From NCBI RefSeq assembly GCF_002162355.1, contig NZ_CP021434.1, forward strand, positions 1,458,501 through 1,522,500: a stretch of DNA of 64,000 bases. Direction: 5' to 3'. The position numbers were made by a program, and so were the translations under genes. Source of the DNA: Tumebacillus avium (GTDB taxonomy: Bacteria; Bacillota; Bacilli; Tumebacillales; Tumebacillaceae). The notes below the pieces were generated by a model. The model searched no databases. It had not been told where the DNA came from and was given only the letters and a program-made list of their open reading frames with translations. Of this stretch, positions 37,556 to 45,669 are shown one piece after another (positions within the stretch are counted from its first letter, which is position 1; every line of letters starts with the position of its first letter).

Positions 37556-37578
37556 GTGTACTATATCATATGGTACAC
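37556..37578. promoter_or_regulatory. Probable YtrA-type operator over the cassette promoter
   Basis: GTGTAC-t-ATAT-c-ATAT-g-GTACAC is a 23-bp palindrome with a single mismatched pair. On the minus strand it spans the spacer and -10 region of a plausible promoter (TTGTCA, 18 nt, TATAGT), 38 bp upstream of the GntR start. Confidence 0.7.
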
Positions 37579-37632
37579 TTTGATGACAAGAAAAAACCAC
37601 CCGAAATTTTCCAGATGGTCTCCTCCTGCCGC

Positions 37633-38745
37633 TCAACGGCGGTCATTCCAAAAGTTATGCGGCTTCATGCTGCCTTGCAAGGGACGCAGCTCATACTTCT
37701 TTTGCTGCAAATGCTGCAAAATGCGCGGCAGAGCTTCCAGCGTTGCTTGGCGGTCGTGCAAAAGGATCACCGGTGCCGTCTGACCGGCCGTCTGGTCGGC
37801 GACTTCCTGCACGATGTCGTCCGGGTGGGGGTTGATGCTGCGCGAGTCGTAGCTGTCCACCGTCCAGTCCCACATGCGGTAACCGGCGTTGACCAGCGCA
37901 TCGCGGTAGCTTTGCGTCATCCATGGCTTGCTGCCGTACGGTACACGCACCATGTTCGTGCGCAGGCCGGTGACGCGGGTCAAAGCGGCATTGCACGCTT
38001 CCATCTCATTGACGACCGCCCATGGCGACGCGTAAATCTGGCTGGCGTTGTGCGTCACGCCATGCAGGGCCAGTCCATGTCCGCTCTGCGCCATGCGTTT
38101 GACTTGCGCCGGGTAGTTATCGATGCCGCCTTTCAACATGAAAAAAGTAGCTTTTGCCTCATAGCGGGCCAATGTATCTAAAATTTGTGCGGTGTATTGA
38201 TTGGGACCGTCATCAAATGTCACATAGGCAATCTTATCGGGAAGTTTCGCTTTTTCAGCCAGGATGATCTGCTTGTTGGCGCTATAGACCTCTTCATCGG
38301 TCAGTCGGGCCCGGCTGTCTTTGGCGCGGGCGATCGGGCCATGCGGGGTATAAGAAACGTCATAGCCAAACGTCTCGCCGATGAAGCGAAACGGCACCAT
38401 GAGTCTGTTTTTCTTCATGAAAAGCGGGAAAGAGGTCGTGACGCCGTCCGCCGTGGTGATCTTCTTGTGCGGAATGTCGATCAGGACGTGTTGGCTTCCG
38501 CTGTCGATCCGCACCGTTTCATTGGCAGCGTTGTACTCGACGCGCGCGCCCATCGCTTCCGCAAAAAAGCGCACAGGCAAATAGGTGACGCCTTTGACAA
38601 CTTCGGGCATCGCATCGGGAAAGTGAACCAGTTTGTCGTTAAACGCGATGGCGACATACTCCGATTGGGTCTGCGCGTGGGCGACCGCAGTGAAGGAGCA
38701 GGTCAGGATTATCAGCAGCGTGAGCAACAACAGGATTCTTTGCAC
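37633..38745 (-). CDS. Exported polysaccharide deacetylase with copper-amine-oxidase-like N-terminal domain
   Basis: 370 aa, GTG start after AAGGGGG with 9 nt spacing. Residues 1-24 are a signal peptide (LLLLTLLIILTCSFTAVAHA). Residues about 28-120 resemble the copper amine oxidase N-terminal-like domain common in exported Bacillota proteins (YLPVRFFAEAMGARVEYN, MVPFRFIGETFGYDV). Residues about 165-350 are a NodB domain with TFDDGP, a metal motif HGVTH (instead of the usual HTxxHP form), RVPYGS, DWTVDS and LLHD. It probably removes N-acetyl groups from peptidoglycan or another wall polymer outside the membrane. Monocistronic. Confidence 0.9.
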   Translation of the reverse strand: MQRILLLLTLLIILTCSFTAVAHAQTQSEYVAIAFNDKLVHFPDAMPEVVKGVTYLPVRFFAEAMGARVEYNAANETVRIDSGSQHVLIDIPHKKITTADGVTTSFPLFMKKNRLMVPFRFIGETFGYDVSYTPHGPIARAKDSRARLTDEEVYSANKQIILAEKAKLPDKIAYVTFDDGPNQYTAQILDTLARYEAKATFFMLKGGIDNYPAQVKRMAQSGHGLALHGVTHNASQIYASPWAVVNEMEACNAALTRVTGLRTNMVRVPYGSKPWMTQSYRDALVNAGYRMWDWTVDSYDSRSINPHPDDIVQEVADQTAGQTAPVILLHDRQATLEALPRILQHLQQKKYELRPLQGSMKPHNFWNDRR

Positions 38746-38840
38746 CAGATTTTCCCCCTTCGAACTCTCTTTCGCACTCTCTTACTCAATCCTATGAATG
38801 AGCGTGATAGAGTAGACCGAAGTTTATTTCCCAGAAAATA

Positions 38841-38874
38841 AAAATGCCCCTCACCGAAAAGTGAGCGGCATTTT
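38841..38874 (-). terminator. Terminator of the M20 amidohydrolase gene
   Basis: 14-bp stem with one mismatch (AAAATGCC-CTCAC type) and a 6-nt loop, followed by a T-rich tract on the minus strand, six bases past the stop codon. Confidence 0.75.
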
Positions 38875-38879
38875 AGCCA

Positions 38880-40055
38880 TTACGCCAACAGTTTGAAAGC
38901 GGCGCTGACGAACATTTTCACCCCGCGCTCCAACGCATCTTCGTCGATGTTGAAGTTCGGGTGGTGGTGCGGGAAGTCGGTGCCTTTTTCGGCGTTGCCG
39001 GAGCCGGTGTAGAAGAAGCAGCCGGGCGCTTTTTGCTGGAAGGCGGAGAAGTCTTCGCCGCCCATGCTCGGGCGGACGCGGTCGATCGCTTCTGCGCCAA
39101 ACACTTCCAGCACCGTCTCTTCGATGACGGAGGTCACGTTGTCATCGTTGATCACGGCACGGTAGCCGTTTTCGTAGCGGAAGGTGTACGTTGCGCCGTG
39201 CGCGTCACAGATGCCGCGAATGATGCGCTCCATCCGCTGCGGCGCTTCAGCCCGCAGGTTCGGGTCGAAGCTGCGCACGGTGCCTTGCATCTCCACCGTG
39301 CCCGGGATGACGTTGTGTGTCGTGCCGCCGTGGAACTGGGTGACGGAGACGACGAGGTTGTCGAGCGGGTCGATGTTGCGCGAGACGATGTGCTGCAAGT
39401 TGGTGACGACTTGCGCCCCGATGGCGATCGAGTCGACCGTCTGCTGCGGGACGGCTGCGTGGCCGCCGACGCCGTGGATCGTGATCCAGAACGTGTCGGG
39501 CGCGGCCATCGTCGGGCCGTAGGAGATGCCGACTTTCCCGGTGTCCATCGACGACCAGAGATGCTGGCCGATCACCATGTCGACGCCTTCCATGACGCCG
39601 GCGTGGACCATGTCCTCCGCTCCGCCCGGCTGCACTTCTTCGGCGTGCTGGAACAGGAAGCGGATCTCGCCGTGGATCTCGTCTTGCAGTTCGGAGAGGA
39701 TCTTCGCGGTGCCGAGCAGCATCGAGGTGTGGCCGTCGTGACCGCAGGCGTGCATGACGCCCGGATTTTTCGATTTGTATTCGAGGTCGTTCGCCTCTTC
39801 GATCGGCAGCGCGTCCATGTCGGCGCGGATGGCGAGGACTTTGCCCGGCTTGGCACCGATCAGGCGGGCCATGACGCTGTTTGGCGTCGGGCGGGACAGT
39901 TCGAGATTGTTGAACGTCTGCAGAGTTTCGTAGACGAACTGGGCAGTTTTTTCTTCATGGAAAGACAACTCGGGGTGTTGGTGCAGGTAGCGGCGCCAGG
40001 AGATGACCTGATCTTTGACGCTGTCCACCAGTTGGTTGACGTTGACTGTTTGCAC
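38880..40055 (-). CDS. M20 family amidohydrolase (N-acyl-amino acid/IAA-amino acid hydrolase type)
   Basis: 391 aa from the GTG at 40055, which follows GGAGGG by 7 nt; earlier in-frame ATGs lack such a site and would give an unusually long N-terminus. The metal-site residues are all present: MHACGHDGH (Cys), QHAEEVQPGG (Glu pair), GQHLW (His) and the C-terminal PHHHPNF (His). The dimerisation/lid domain occupies about 185-300 (GVGGHAAVPQ, GGTTHNVIPG). Members hydrolyse N-acyl amino acids or peptide-like amides in the cytoplasm. It appears to be transcribed alone and could degrade acylated amino acids, but the substrate cannot be read from sequence. Confidence 0.92.
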   Translation of the reverse strand: MQTVNVNQLVDSVKDQVISWRRYLHQHPELSFHEEKTAQFVYETLQTFNNLELSRPTPNSVMARLIGAKPGKVLAIRADMDALPIEEANDLEYKSKNPGVMHACGHDGHTSMLLGTAKILSELQDEIHGEIRFLFQHAEEVQPGGAEDMVHAGVMEGVDMVIGQHLWSSMDTGKVGISYGPTMAAPDTFWITIHGVGGHAAVPQQTVDSIAIGAQVVTNLQHIVSRNIDPLDNLVVSVTQFHGGTTHNVIPGTVEMQGTVRSFDPNLRAEAPQRMERIIRGICDAHGATYTFRYENGYRAVINDDNVTSVIEETVLEVFGAEAIDRVRPSMGGEDFSAFQQKAPGCFFYTGSGNAEKGTDFPHHHPNFNIDEDALERGVKMFVSAAFKLLA

Positions 40056-40117
40056 GGGCAGACCCTCCATCTTTGTCGTTTCGATTGTCTGTTTCTGGTA
40101 CATGTGTATGTGTCAAA

Positions 40118-41047
40118 TTATAACGGCATCCGTTTATTTGGAATAGAGACAATCTTCTTAAAACGGTCGTCGTGGAGGTACAAGAGCGACGTGGCCGACA
40201 CGTCGAGCGCGCCAAAGCCGGACAGCACGGCCTGACGGAGGCGCTCGGCCGCCTGCTCGCCGACCGGGAAGTTCTGGTGCGGATCGGTGCTTTCGATGGC
40301 GTAGGCCATGTCTTTGTGCAGGATGCTCATTTTGGAAAACACTTCGTCGTGGCGGCCGTCGATCATCTTCTGGCCTTTGTCTTTCAGGTTGCGGATGGCA
40401 AAGCCGGTCGCTTCCAGCGTGTCGACGACCTGCTGCAGGTCGAGCCCGAATCCTTGCGCCATGCCAACCGCTTCGCCAAGCGCTACGAGCATCGTGCCGG
40501 TGAACAAGTTGTACATGAGCTTGAACCGCGTGCCGGAGCCGGTCGGGCCGAAGTGAAACTGCTGGGAGGAGATCGCCGACAGCACCGGGCGGATCGTTTC
40601 AATCGCGTCAGGGTTGCCGCCGAGAAACAGGTTTAGCGTCCCCGCTTCCGCCCCGGCGCGGTTGCCGGTGGTCGGGCTGTCGATCGGGATCAGGCCCTGA
40701 TCGAGCAGAGCATCGCGCCACGCTTCGATGCACGGGACGGACAAGGTCGAGCACTCCAGCCCGACCGTGCCCGGCGCAGCGCCGTGGATCGCGCCGTTTG
40801 GGCCAAACCAGACCGCCTGGTGCGCCGCATCATCGGTGATCACGGAAAGGATGAGATCAGTGCCTTGCGCCGCTTCGGCCGGTGTGGCGCAGATGACATC
40901 ATTTTCTGTGGCGAGGTTCTGCACTGTCTGGAGCGTGCGGTTGTAGAGGCGGAGCGGAAAGCCTGCCTTTTGCAGATTTTTGATCATGCCCTGCCCCATC
41001 ATCCCCGCTCCGAGAATCGCAACGGTTGGCAGCTTTTGCGTGTTCAT
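40118..41047 (-). CDS. NAD(P)-dependent beta-hydroxyacid dehydrogenase (3-hydroxyisobutyrate dehydrogenase family)
   Basis: 309 aa. Rossmann motif AILGAGMMGQGM at the N-terminus, the substrate-binding segment SPTTGNRAGAEAGTL (usual SPVSGGxxGAxxGTL), and the catalytic lysine in RFKLMYNLF. Such enzymes oxidise beta-hydroxyacids or reduce semialdehydes and imines; imine reductases also belong here. It lies 7 bp downstream of a nucleotidyltransferase-like gene, so the two form an operon. The pairing suggests a shared pathway that I cannot name. Confidence 0.87.
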   Translation of the reverse strand: MNTQKLPTVAILGAGMMGQGMIKNLQKAGFPLRLYNRTLQTVQNLATENDVICATPAEAAQGTDLILSVITDDAAHQAVWFGPNGAIHGAAPGTVGLECSTLSVPCIEAWRDALLDQGLIPIDSPTTGNRAGAEAGTLNLFLGGNPDAIETIRPVLSAISSQQFHFGPTGSGTRFKLMYNLFTGTMLVALGEAVGMAQGFGLDLQQVVDTLEATGFAIRNLKDKGQKMIDGRHDEVFSKMSILHKDMAYAIESTDPHQNFPVGEQAAERLRQAVLSGFGALDVSATSLLYLHDDRFKKIVSIPNKRMPL

Positions 41048-41054
41048 GCAGAGA

Positions 41055-42236
41055 TCACCCCTTTGCCGGAAGCAGGTCGTTGTAGAGATCCGGGATTTTG
41101 TCCTCGCCCGTCACTTGGCGACGCCACTGGCGGACATAGTCGCGGCGCAACAGGATCACCGTTTTCAACAGCTCGCGGAAGGCATCGTTGTGCAGGGTCA
41201 GATGCTCGCTCCACGTGTTGTCGGTCAGGATGTGCAGGTCGTCTTTGACAGCGATGAGATGCGTGGTGTCCATGCGGCGCAAGATGGTGGAAAAGAGCTG
41301 AAGGTACGCTTGCTGTCCCTCCCGCTCTTCGCCCAAGGAGAACATCAGGCAAAGCAGCGCGTAACGGTAGGACGGCAGAATATGCTGCGATTCCAGCGAT
41401 CTTTGGTTCAGGCGCTCCAACATCTCCTCGGTCGAGACTTCCGTACCTTCGAAGCCAAGGTGGACGAGCATCGAAGACTTCAGAATCCTGATAATATCCA
41501 GCTCCGGAATCTCGACGGTGCCAAACAGTTCGCGCGCCTCGGTCAACGTGGCGATCGTTTCAGGATCTAAGATGTGCGCCAGACGCGGGTCGTGCCGTTT
41601 GTGGTAGACGCTGTAGTAGCCGATCACGCCGTCCTCTGCGCTGCGGAACTGGGTGCGCAGGCATTCGAGGATCAATTTGATGTAGTGGTAGCGCACTTCC
41701 GGACGGAAATACGCCCCTTTGCTCAGCCCGCTCCACTGCGGGTGCAGAAACGTGTTGGAGATCTGATGCACCATCACGTTAAACATCTGCGTCTTGTCAA
41801 AAGCGTCCCGGTTCACAGGCTCGACGCGGAACGACTCGTAGACCGGGAAGTTTTGCGCCAGACGGATGTCGCGGGAGAAGAAGCCGCTGGCATTGCTCAG
41901 GTCGGAAACGAGCGCCACCGTCGAGTTGAACTGCGGATGGTGCTGTTTCAGGTAGGACTCGAGGTTTTTCAGCCACGGGTCATTCTGATACTCCAGCGTG
42001 GTATGAACCACAAAGTCGATGTCGGAGAACAGGCGCAGTTCCCCGTCTTCCGTCCAGCGGACAGAAGGCTCTTGGCGGGCGAGCGATCCGCCGGTGTAGA
42101 CGACGGCCGGGATGTTTTGCGCTTGGAACAGGCTGCGAATGATCTCGAAGTACTCGTGCAGAACATGGTTGAGTTCCGATTGGACGTCTTCGTTCAGGAA
42201 GACGGAGTTCTGGCATACGTTATGCGGTGCAGTCAT
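41055..42236 (-). CDS. Uncharacterised protein with an N-terminal nucleotidyltransferase-like domain
   Basis: 393 aa, ATG after AGGAGGG with 6 nt spacing. Residues 49-77 carry GGSLARQEPS followed by SDIDFVV, the GS-x(n)-DxD metal and nucleotide signature of the polymerase-beta-like nucleotidyltransferase superfamily (MNT/kanamycin nucleotidyltransferase-like). The remaining 300 residues are mainly helical with no motif I recognise. Members adenylylate antibiotics, proteins or RNA, or act as toxins or antitoxins; length and context do not decide. It is the first gene of a two-gene operon with a beta-hydroxyacid dehydrogenase. Confidence 0.7.
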   Translation of the reverse strand: MTAPHNVCQNSVFLNEDVQSELNHVLHEYFEIIRSLFQAQNIPAVVYTGGSLARQEPSVRWTEDGELRLFSDIDFVVHTTLEYQNDPWLKNLESYLKQHHPQFNSTVALVSDLSNASGFFSRDIRLAQNFPVYESFRVEPVNRDAFDKTQMFNVMVHQISNTFLHPQWSGLSKGAYFRPEVRYHYIKLILECLRTQFRSAEDGVIGYYSVYHKRHDPRLAHILDPETIATLTEARELFGTVEIPELDIIRILKSSMLVHLGFEGTEVSTEEMLERLNQRSLESQHILPSYRYALLCLMFSLGEEREGQQAYLQLFSTILRRMDTTHLIAVKDDLHILTDNTWSEHLTLHNDAFRELLKTVILLRRDYVRQWRRQVTGEDKIPDLYNDLLPAKG

Positions 42237-42314
42237 GAGGGTCCCTCCTGGGATGAAATTTGTAAACTCTTTGCGGAAGTTTTACACAATTGACCTTGCT
42301 GGTTTATGTTGGTG

Positions 42315-42324
42315 TATAATTATA
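42315..42324. promoter_or_regulatory. Palindromic -10 element in the divergent region 42237-42471
   Basis: TATAATTATA gives a TATAAT in both directions between the nucleotidyltransferase-like gene (-) and the J-domain gene (+). On the plus strand a TTGACC lies 19 nt upstream, which is a long spacer; the minus-strand -35 is weak. The rest of this 235-bp gap is AT-rich with no further feature seen. Confidence 0.35.
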
Positions 42325-42471
42325 AACAAAATTAAACCTGTGAAAACATTTATACCAGCGGCGTTACTTAAAGTCAACTATAAAATCGGTCACTCGTCCC
42401 TCAATTCGAAACTAACGCCGCCCTGTGGTAAGATAATGGAAAGTTCTTGGAACGGAGAGGGGTCACACACC

Positions 42472-43056
42472 ATGCTGGACGAGTCATTGCGGAAGTTGGC
42501 GGGGATGGAGCTGGAGAGCCTGTCTGACGCCGAGCTGTTGAAGCTGCATGCGCAGATGCTCCAGTGGCAAAGCCAGCTGCAGCACCTGGTCGACGACGTG
42601 GCCGGGCTGCGTGCTGAAAAGTGGTGGCAACAGCTGCCACAGGGCGATGCACGGACGATACGACTGTTGCTGAAGGGCGGACGCTTAACCGCCGAACTGC
42701 TGAAAAGCCTCCCTGCACTCTCCCACTTGATGCTGCTCGTCGACATCGAGAGTCCGGACGTGGTGCGGCTCTGGGCCCGCATGTCGCCGGAGCTGCGGGC
42801 AGAACGGATCGAGGAATTGCACACGGCGATCTCCCACACCGAAGTGCGCCGGACGACATCGCAGCGGGAAGACGCGGAGGAAAACCGCCTGCTCGCCTAC
42901 GACGTGCTGGGACTGACGGCGAGCGCTTCGTGGGCGGATGTGAAAAAGAAGTATCGGGAGCTGGCCGCACACCACCACCCTGACCAAGGCGGCGATGCGG
43001 CCGTGTTCAAAGCGGTGCAGCGGGCATATCGGCTCTTAGAAGGACGGTATCTGTAA
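42472..43056 (+). CDS. Small J-domain protein
   Basis: 194 aa from the ATG at 42472, nine nt after GGAGAGGGG; the frame is open further upstream but there is no other ribosome binding site. The last 60 residues are a J domain (YDVLGLTASASWADVKKKYRELAAHHHPDQ, quoted in part) with HPD at 169-171, the tripeptide that stimulates Hsp70 ATPase. The N-terminal 130 residues are helical and charged, with no Gly/Phe linker or zinc finger, so it is a class III (type C) co-chaperone with an unknown client domain. The PLP enzyme gene follows 19 bp later, probably in the same transcript. Confidence 0.83.
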   Translation: MLDESLRKLAGMELESLSDAELLKLHAQMLQWQSQLQHLVDDVAGLRAEKWWQQLPQGDARTIRLLLKGGRLTAELLKSLPALSHLMLLVDIESPDVVRLWARMSPELRAERIEELHTAISHTEVRRTTSQREDAEENRLLAYDVLGLTASASWADVKKKYRELAAHHHPDQGGDAAVFKAVQRAYRLLEGRYL

Positions 43057-43075
43057 ACGGGGAGGCTGAAACGGA

Positions 43076-44206
43076 GTGAACGAAGAGTTGAAGTTCGAGA
43101 CGAGAGCAGTCCACGCGGGACGCACGGCCGACCCGGCAACAGGTGCGGTTGCGCAGCCGATCTATCTGTCGACGACGTTTGAACGGGAAGCGGACGGCAG
43201 CTTTCCGGCCGGGTATGTCTATTCGCGCAGCGCCAACCCCAACCGGGCGGCGTTGGAGACCTGTATGAGTTCATTAGAAGAGGGCGCGTCGGCCATCGCT
43301 TTTGCTTCCGGCTCGGCGGCGACGATGAGCGTATTCCAAGCCTTGTCCCCCGGCGCCCACGTGATCGCGCCGGAAGACGTGTATTATGGAACCAAACTGC
43401 AGCTCCAAGACATCTTCGCCCGCTGGGGGCTCCAAGCCAGCTTTATCGATATGAGCGATCTCGAAGCGCTGAAAGCCGCCTGCCGTCCGAACACGGAACT
43501 GGTCTGGATCGAGACGCCTTCCAATCCCCTGCTGAAAATCACCGACATCTCCGCCGTCGCTGCCATTGCCCATGAAGCGGGCGCACGCGTGGTTGTCGAT
43601 AACACCTGGGCCACGCCGCTGCTCCAGTCGCCTTTTGAGCTGGGAGCCGATCTGATCATGCATTCCAGCACCAAGTACCTCGGCGGGCACAGCGACGTGC
43701 TGGGCGGTGTGCTGGTGGCGAAAGTCGAAGATGACTTCACTCGCAGCATCCGCGCCCTCCAAGGCGCAGGCGGTGCCGTGCCGTCACCCTTCGACTGCTG
43801 GCTGGTATTGCGCGGCATCCAGACCCTGCCCTGGCGCATGCGTGCCCACTCCGACAATGCGGGTCGCGTCGCTCAGTTTCTGCAGGAACATCCGCGCGTG
43901 GAACGCGTCTTTTACCCCGGCCTCCCCGAACATCCCGGGCATGAGATCGCAGCAGGCCAGATGAAAGGCTTCGGCGGCATGCTGTCCGTGCAGATCACAG
44001 GCGGTGCCGATGCTGCGATGAGCGTCGCGGCACGAGTCCAGATTTTCACCCGCGCCACATCGCTTGGCGGCACGGAAAGCCTGCTCGAACACCGCGCCTC
44101 AATCGAAGGGCCGGCCAGCAAAACGCCTCCCAATCTGCTCCGCGTGTCGGTCGGGCTGGAGCATGCGGACGACCTGATCGCCGATCTGGAACAAGCGCTG
44201 CGCTAA
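43076..44206 (+). CDS. PLP-dependent enzyme of the cystathionine gamma-synthase/methionine gamma-lyase family
   Basis: 376 aa, GTG start preceded by GGGGAGG. Family marks: FETRAVHAG at the N-terminus, YSRSANPNRAALE, the cofactor-stacking region FASGSAATM, DNTWATP, the PLP lysine in HSSTKYLGGHSD and the C-terminal TSLGGTESLLEHRASIEG plus LLRVSVGLE. Reactions in the family include trans-sulfuration (cystathionine synthesis or cleavage) and gamma-elimination of methionine; these cannot be told apart here. It follows the J-domain gene by 19 bp and ends in a shared terminator. Confidence 0.92.
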   Translation: MNEELKFETRAVHAGRTADPATGAVAQPIYLSTTFEREADGSFPAGYVYSRSANPNRAALETCMSSLEEGASAIAFASGSAATMSVFQALSPGAHVIAPEDVYYGTKLQLQDIFARWGLQASFIDMSDLEALKAACRPNTELVWIETPSNPLLKITDISAVAAIAHEAGARVVVDNTWATPLLQSPFELGADLIMHSSTKYLGGHSDVLGGVLVAKVEDDFTRSIRALQGAGGAVPSPFDCWLVLRGIQTLPWRMRAHSDNAGRVAQFLQEHPRVERVFYPGLPEHPGHEIAAGQMKGFGGMLSVQITGGADAAMSVAARVQIFTRATSLGGTESLLEHRASIEGPASKTPPNLLRVSVGLEHADDLIADLEQALR

Positions 44207-44208
44207 GC

Positions 44209-44244
44209 AAAAAGAACCTTGGCTACTGCCCAAGGTTCTTTTTT
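44209..44244. terminator. Bidirectional terminator overlapping the MFS stop codon
   Basis: 11-bp perfect core stem AAGAACCTTGG with a 7-nt loop, flanked by A and T tracts so that it works in both directions. The stop codon of the minus-strand MFS gene (44225-44223) lies in the loop. Confidence 0.9.
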
Positions 44245-45458
44245 ATGAAGCGGTGCGGCATCAGTTGCAACAGTCCGATCAGAATCCCGATGGCAAACGG
44301 ACAGAGGCTTAACATCTGCACCGCCTGATGAGCGTCAAAAATCGCCGCAAACGTCGTCGCCAGCGCCATACCGGTGATCGTGCCGATCGAAGCGAGCGCC
44401 TGGTCGACCGAAAACACATCGGCCGTATCCCCTGTGCGTGCGGTCTCCTGCTGCACATAAGTCACCGAGGCATTATCCTCCAGCCCGTTGCCAATCCCCA
44501 GCAAAAAGACCATCGGGAGTGCTGCCCATAGCCTTTCCGAACCGCCGAAACTAAATACGCAAAGCGACGCCATGATCATCGCGCCGGAGTACACCCGCAG
44601 CGGCGCAAACTTTTTCTGCAAATTCGGCCCCAGCAGCGTCCCCAGCATCAAGCCCCCGCCCAGCGCCGACATGATGTAGCCGTACGCGATCTCCGCATCG
44701 GGATACAAGTCTTCCGCCAGCACCGGAAACAAAGCATTCAGCGCCCCGCCGTAGCCGAGGTTGGAGATGCAGGTGCCAAGCAGCAGGAAAAAGAGCATCT
44801 TGCGGCTCCACAGATTTTGCAAGATCGCAAACTGCTGCCGCCACGTGCGTTTCGGTTCGTTCTCCCCTTCCACCGACTTCTGTTTCACCGGCTGTACCTT
44901 GATCCGCATCAGCATCAGGGCAGACACCAGAAACGTCAGCGCACTAAACACAATCCCCGCCTCTATCCCGAAAAACGCAAACGCCACCCCGCCGATCGCC
45001 GGACCGATCAGCATCATCAATTGGTTGGCCACGCCGATGTACGAGTTCGCCCGCGCCAGCACTTCCTGCGGCACCAGCGACGGAATCAGCGCAAACTTCC
45101 CCGGATTAAAAAACGCCGTCGCCGACGAGATCACAATCGTCAGCAGATACATCGCCAAGGGCGTATCGGTCAACAAAAACCCCAGCATCGCCACCGCCCG
45201 CACCAGATCGGACTCGATCATCACCCGCAGCAAGGAGCGCTGCCCGATCACTTTCCCGACCAATGGAGCCAACAGGATCAGCGGAAGCAGCCGGCAGGAG
45301 ATCAAGATCCCCACCGCCACCGGGTCTGCTGTCATCTGGTACACCAAGAGCGGGATCAAAATATAACTCGACCATGTCCCCAACGCCGTGATCAACTGCC
45401 CGCCAAACAGCCACGCAAACCCTCTGTTTTGAAAAGGAATCCGCCATTCCGCCTGCAT
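44223..45458 (-). CDS. MFS transporter, drug/metabolite efflux type
   Basis: 411 aa from the ATG at 45458, which follows GGGGTGAGG; an upstream in-frame ATG at 45503 lies in the operator region and lacks a ribosome binding site. About 12 hydrophobic segments with a charged central loop (VQPVKQKSVEGENEPKRTWR) between the two six-helix halves. The N-terminal half resembles the MFS_3/enterobactin-exporter-like group (RGFAWLFGGQLITALGTW; loop GKVIGQRSLLRVM). It probably exports a small molecule in exchange for protons. A 12-bp palindrome and a direct repeat just upstream suggest local repression by a regulator not encoded beside it. Confidence 0.88.
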   Translation of the reverse strand: MQAEWRIPFQNRGFAWLFGGQLITALGTWSSYILIPLLVYQMTADPVAVGILISCRLLPLILLAPLVGKVIGQRSLLRVMIESDLVRAVAMLGFLLTDTPLAMYLLTIVISSATAFFNPGKFALIPSLVPQEVLARANSYIGVANQLMMLIGPAIGGVAFAFFGIEAGIVFSALTFLVSALMLMRIKVQPVKQKSVEGENEPKRTWRQQFAILQNLWSRKMLFFLLLGTCISNLGYGGALNALFPVLAEDLYPDAEIAYGYIMSALGGGLMLGTLLGPNLQKKFAPLRVYSGAMIMASLCVFSFGGSERLWAALPMVFLLGIGNGLEDNASVTYVQQETARTGDTADVFSVDQALASIGTITGMALATTFAAIFDAHQAVQMLSLCPFAIGILIGLLQLMPHRFIKKNLGQ

Positions 45459-45484
45459 GTGCCTCACCCCACAGATTTGATATG

Positions 45485-45513
45485 CATCTAATTCGAACAA
45501 CATCTAATTAGAT
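45485..45513. promoter_or_regulatory. Operator-like repeats upstream of the MFS gene
   Basis: CATCTAATT occurs twice in direct orientation (45485-45493 and 45501-45509, 16 bp apart), and the second copy is part of the perfect 12-bp palindrome ATCTAATTAGAT (45502-45513). It lies 27-55 bp upstream of the MFS start, where a MarR- or TetR-type repressor would bind. Confidence 0.45.
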
Positions 45514-45569
45514 AATATTCAAATCCCCTCTCTCTGTCAATTCCCACCAGCAAAGAAAATCTGTTCAGG

Positions 45570-45630
45570 GAATCCCCCGACCATTTCGGGGAATCTCCCG
45601 ATATCGAATCTCCCTCCCGCCTCCTATACT
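45570..45630 (+). promoter_or_regulatory. hcp promoter region with three GAATCnCCC iterations
   Basis: GAATCCCCC (45570), GAATCTCCC (45591) and GAATCTCCC (45606) precede a -10-like TATACT at 45625-45630. CCCCGA-N5-TCGGGG forms a 6-bp inverted repeat at 45575-45591. There is no good -35, so activator binding at these repeats is plausible. No FNR box (TTGTGA-N4-TCACAA type) was seen. Confidence 0.45.
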
Positions 45631-45669
45631 GAAGACATCAAAGAAAACAACAACGGGAGGCTACACACT

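Noticed and set aside
42237..42471. An extended N-terminus for the J-domain protein using the open frame from 42112.
   Set aside because: That stretch overlaps the divergent gene's start and an AT-rich promoter region; the ATG at 42472 has a good ribosome binding site.
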